A stretch of 24,292 nt of DNA from Didymodactylos carnosus (lineage: Eukaryota > Rotifera > Eurotatoria > Philodinida > Philodinidae), in assembly GCA_905250885.1 (NCBI GenBank), contig CAJNOQ010002447.1, positions 1-24,292 on the forward strand, given 5' to 3'. The notes beneath the pieces are model-generated. The model had not been told where the DNA came from. It worked only from the letters and a program-made list of their open reading frames with translations, and did not search any database. The position numbers were made by a program, and so were the translations under genes. Shown in pieces: positions 22,127 to 24,292 of this stretch (its first letter is position 1; each line of letters opens with the position of its first letter).

Positions 22127-22343
22127 GCGTCTTATAACATCCTATAAGATCTGATGATTTCTTATGCAATTTTGCTACAAGATCTTTTGGCAACCTTGTA
22201 AGATCTTATCTCAAGGTCATGTATGATCTTGTAGAATTTTGTAATTTCTTGTCGTAAGATCTTACAAGATCAGCTTAGAAGAAATGTTAAATCTTACAAA
22301 ATCTTGCAACAAGAAATCATGCAAGATCTTGTCAGTAAGAGCG
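22127..22343. repeat. AAGATCTT-rich foldback block
   Basis: Over about 215 bp the motif AAGATC/GATCTT and the longer TAAGATCTTA or CAAGATCTTG recur many times. The left half (for example ATGATTTCTTATGCA near 22155) resembles the reverse complement of the right half (TGCAACAAGAAATCAT near 22304), so the block is a diverged inverted repeat built from a short palindromic unit. The ends GCGTCTTAT and GTAAGAGCG are roughly complementary. It is probably another MITE family. Confidence 0.65.
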
Positions 22344-22435
22344 TATACTCATTAATTAAGTTCTTATTATGGAAATGCGAAAACATTCAACACAATCCTT
22401 AAAAAAATTTCTTTTTTGAACAACGGATGTCGCTG

Positions 22436-22727
22436 CATTAGCGCAAAATCGACTTTTTATACGGAGAACAGAAAAGGTTCAAATTTTTTTCTGAACAGCT
22501 TATTATATGAATCGATGGTCAGCAAAGTATCTCTTGATTCAAATCACTTTACACATTTTGGCGCGAATAGTAGCGCGTTTTAAGTGGCGTCACTATTTGC
22601 GCCAAAATGTGAAAAGTGATTTGAATCAAGAGATACTTTGCTGACCGTCGATTCATATAATAAGCTGTTCAGAAAAAAATTTGAACCTTTTCTGTTCTCC
22701 GTATAAAAAGTCGATTTTACGCTAATG
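22436..22727. mobile_element. 292-bp foldback MITE, arms 96% identical
   Basis: Arms 22436-22572 and 22591-22727 (137 bp each) are reverse complements with about five mismatches and only an 18-nt loop. Near the outer ends both arms have TA followed inward by GCG, compatible with a TA target site. High arm identity suggests recent activity or gene-conversion-like arm repair. It has no coding capacity. Confidence 0.88.
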
Positions 22728-23170
22728 GTTTTGTTGATATATCTTCATAACCAAGAGTCTTGAGAACTCTGACACGTCTCATCTTGTTAAGCCCGTTTTT
22801 GATCACAAAATGAGACAATCGCGAGATCTTGATGTCCTTCTGTTAGAAAGGTATAAACACAAGAAAATAGCGAAAAAATGTCGAAATCACGCTTTTCAGC
22901 CGAGTTCCGTGGAATGGTCGATTTGGATTTTGTCTAGTATGTAAGAAAAATATAAGCAAGAGGAATCACGCTTAATGACAATCGAAACTTAGACGATAAG
23001 ACAATCTCTTTATCTTGTGCGTACATTGCCCACATCTGACTTGAAACAGAACAAAACAGATGTAATTTTCAAATTCAAAACTTTTATCCAACGCAGTTGT
23101 TTAAGTAAAAACAGACAATGAGTGCACAACAGAAGTACATAAATGCCTATTTAATATCTCAACTTTCTCC
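22728..23170. other. Gene-free spacer
   Basis: About 440 bp of AT-rich sequence between the foldback MITE and the 32-bp palindrome. I see no open frame, repeat or motif that I can support. Confidence 0.4.
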
Positions 23171-23202
23171 TCTGTATCTGTTAAAATTTTAACAGATACA
23201 GA
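23171..23202. repeat. 32-bp perfect palindrome
   Basis: TCTGTATCTGTTAAAA is followed immediately by its exact reverse complement, with no loop. It could extrude as a cruciform. It is isolated from any gene I can identify. Confidence 0.9.
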
Positions 23203-23358
23203 TGAGATTTTTTAAGCTATTAATAGCTCCAGTCATATTACGCAGCGCCGGTACAAAGAATACACCGTTAGAAAGTTGTGCTCTTCAGAAAAAAAAAAAA
23301 TGATCTCCATTTGCCCCTATATATGTGTTTTCTGAAAAATTGTAAAATAAAATTCTCC

Positions 23359-23395
23359 AAAAACTGAAGAATAAAAATTTTGTTCCTCAGTTTTT
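23359..23395. repeat. 18-bp inverted repeat with 1-nt spacer
   Basis: AAAAACTGAAGAATAAAA at 23359-23376 pairs with TTTTGTTCCTCAGTTTTT at 23378-23395, with two mismatches. Its CTGAAGAA core recurs in the following 500 bp. Confidence 0.75.
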
Positions 23396-23809
23396 TTTAT
23401 GTCTATTTGGGATAATTGTTCTCTGAAGAACATGTTTTTTGGGAACTTCTGAAAAAGCTTCACTGCGGCAGTACTTTTAGTAGATTAATTTTGAAAGATG
23501 AAACTACCCCCCTTCTCGCGAATTCGCCGTAAAAAGCTAAACATTTCTAATTAAACTTCACAAAATTTCTAAGTTAGCCAGGTTTGATACTAAAAGCAAC
23601 TTTCAGAAAGGAATTTATTTTTTTAATTTTCTATCTGATTGTGATATTTTTTTCGACACCATTTTTTCATCTCCATCATCTCGAATCAATTTGCTTTATA
23701 TATCAGCGCGCATTTCATAATCCTCCGTTACGAACCGTGGACTTTAGTTCTTCACAAAAATGAAGAGCTCGTATTTTGAAGGAAAACCGGCTGAAATACA
23801 AAAATACAT

Positions 23810-23852
23810 TGAAGAACAAAAATGGGTTGAAGACCACATATTTTGTTCTTCA
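23810..23852. repeat. Hairpin of the GAAGAAC-rich segment
   Basis: TGAAGAACAAAAAT (23810-23823) pairs with ATTTTGTTCTTCA (23840-23852), allowing one unpaired A. Related GAAGAAC/GTTCTTC motifs sit at about 23427, 23750 and 23900, so this stretch may be a decayed element. Confidence 0.65.
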
Positions 23853-24292
23853 TTTTTCACAGAACACATTTAAGTTTTTCAGTATATTCTCCAAAGAACA
23901 GAAGAACAAAGATTTTTAATAGAGTACTAGACCGCGGCTCATCGTACGCTGCACAAGAGACCACTAATGCTCCGAAGATACTAATACTTTATCATTAATC
24001 TTCTTAAACTGTCGGAGAAAGAAAATTAACTTTCCAAGCTAGCAATGTTTCTATACGGCTATCTTCAGTATAGTGAGCGCCCCATCTTGCCTCCATCCTT
24101 AAAATCGGTCAAACTTTGCCAAAATATTTATCTATACGTGCTACATCTATTACTCTTGCGTCAATTTGCGCGGTCGTTCCTGGTCTACAGCGGTCTATGA
24201 ACACGTTTAACAAAAAATCGAGCTTAAATTCACACGACGGGGTGCAATAAGAACGAGGATCGGCCCCATTTCAGATCTTCTCGAAAGGTATC
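23853..24292. other. Unassigned right end of window
   Basis: The last 150-200 bp are visibly richer in G+C than the rest. On the minus strand they hold an open stretch of about 60 codons (about 24065-24250) without a recognised motif. It could be the edge of an exon or of another transposable element continuing beyond the window; I cannot decide. Confidence 0.3.

Noticed and set aside
21600..22345. CRISPR-like array from repeated TCCTGATTT or AAGATCTT
   Set aside because: Units are too short and irregularly spaced, with no unique spacers of even length, and the genome is eukaryotic.
1..24292. Rotifer telomeric repeat (TGTGGG arrays) or a subtelomeric position
   Set aside because: Only isolated TGTGGG occurrences were seen, with no tandem array.

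Overview
The window looks like a piece of an AT-rich animal genome. Three co-oriented, intron-dense nuclear genes lie on the minus strand. All have animal orthologs: a CSB/ERCC6 repair ATPase, an FSIP1-like ciliary or flagellar protein, and a MOK-type protein kinase. Most introns are only 46-80 nt with GT-AG borders. Together with many short palindromic elements, this fits a bdelloid rotifer best, but that assignment is inference; another compact-intron, AT-rich invertebrate is possible. There is no prokaryotic signature, no CRISPR array, no tRNA or rRNA gene I can support, and no recognisable transposase or reverse transcriptase.

Layout. 1-573 is an almost perfect foldback MITE with nested stems. 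574-1277 is gene-free and holds a fragment (712-909) of an element that recurs at 12929-13129. 1278-7031 is ERCC6/CSB, reconstructed as 25 coding exons, 1297 aa. 7032-8403 is gene-free. 8404-11069 is FSIP1, 7 exons, 592 aa; its 599-nt first intron carries a 264-bp foldback MITE. 11070-15534 is a transposon-rich spacer: a TA-flanked 161-bp element, a 135-bp hAT-type MITE with a perfect 8-bp duplication, a 1.5-kb hAT-type foldback element, and a further diverged inverted repeat. 15535-17816 is MOK, 13 coding exons, 469 aa. 17817-24292 has no gene I recognise; 21321-22727 holds three consecutive non-autonomous elements, and short palindromes continue to the window end.

The three gene models were built by hand. 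I required a continuous reading frame through every GT-AG junction and continuity with known family motifs, and each model closes from ATG to stop. The genes are not an operon. ERCC6 acts in transcription-coupled DNA repair, while FSIP1 and MOK both belong to cilium/flagellum biology, so two neighbouring loci may share a ciliary context. I did not find a new multi-gene system. The most notable signals are a Walker A motif split by an 11-nt microexon in ERCC6, a 7-nt coding first exon in MOK, and the diversity of foldback elements around and inside the genes.
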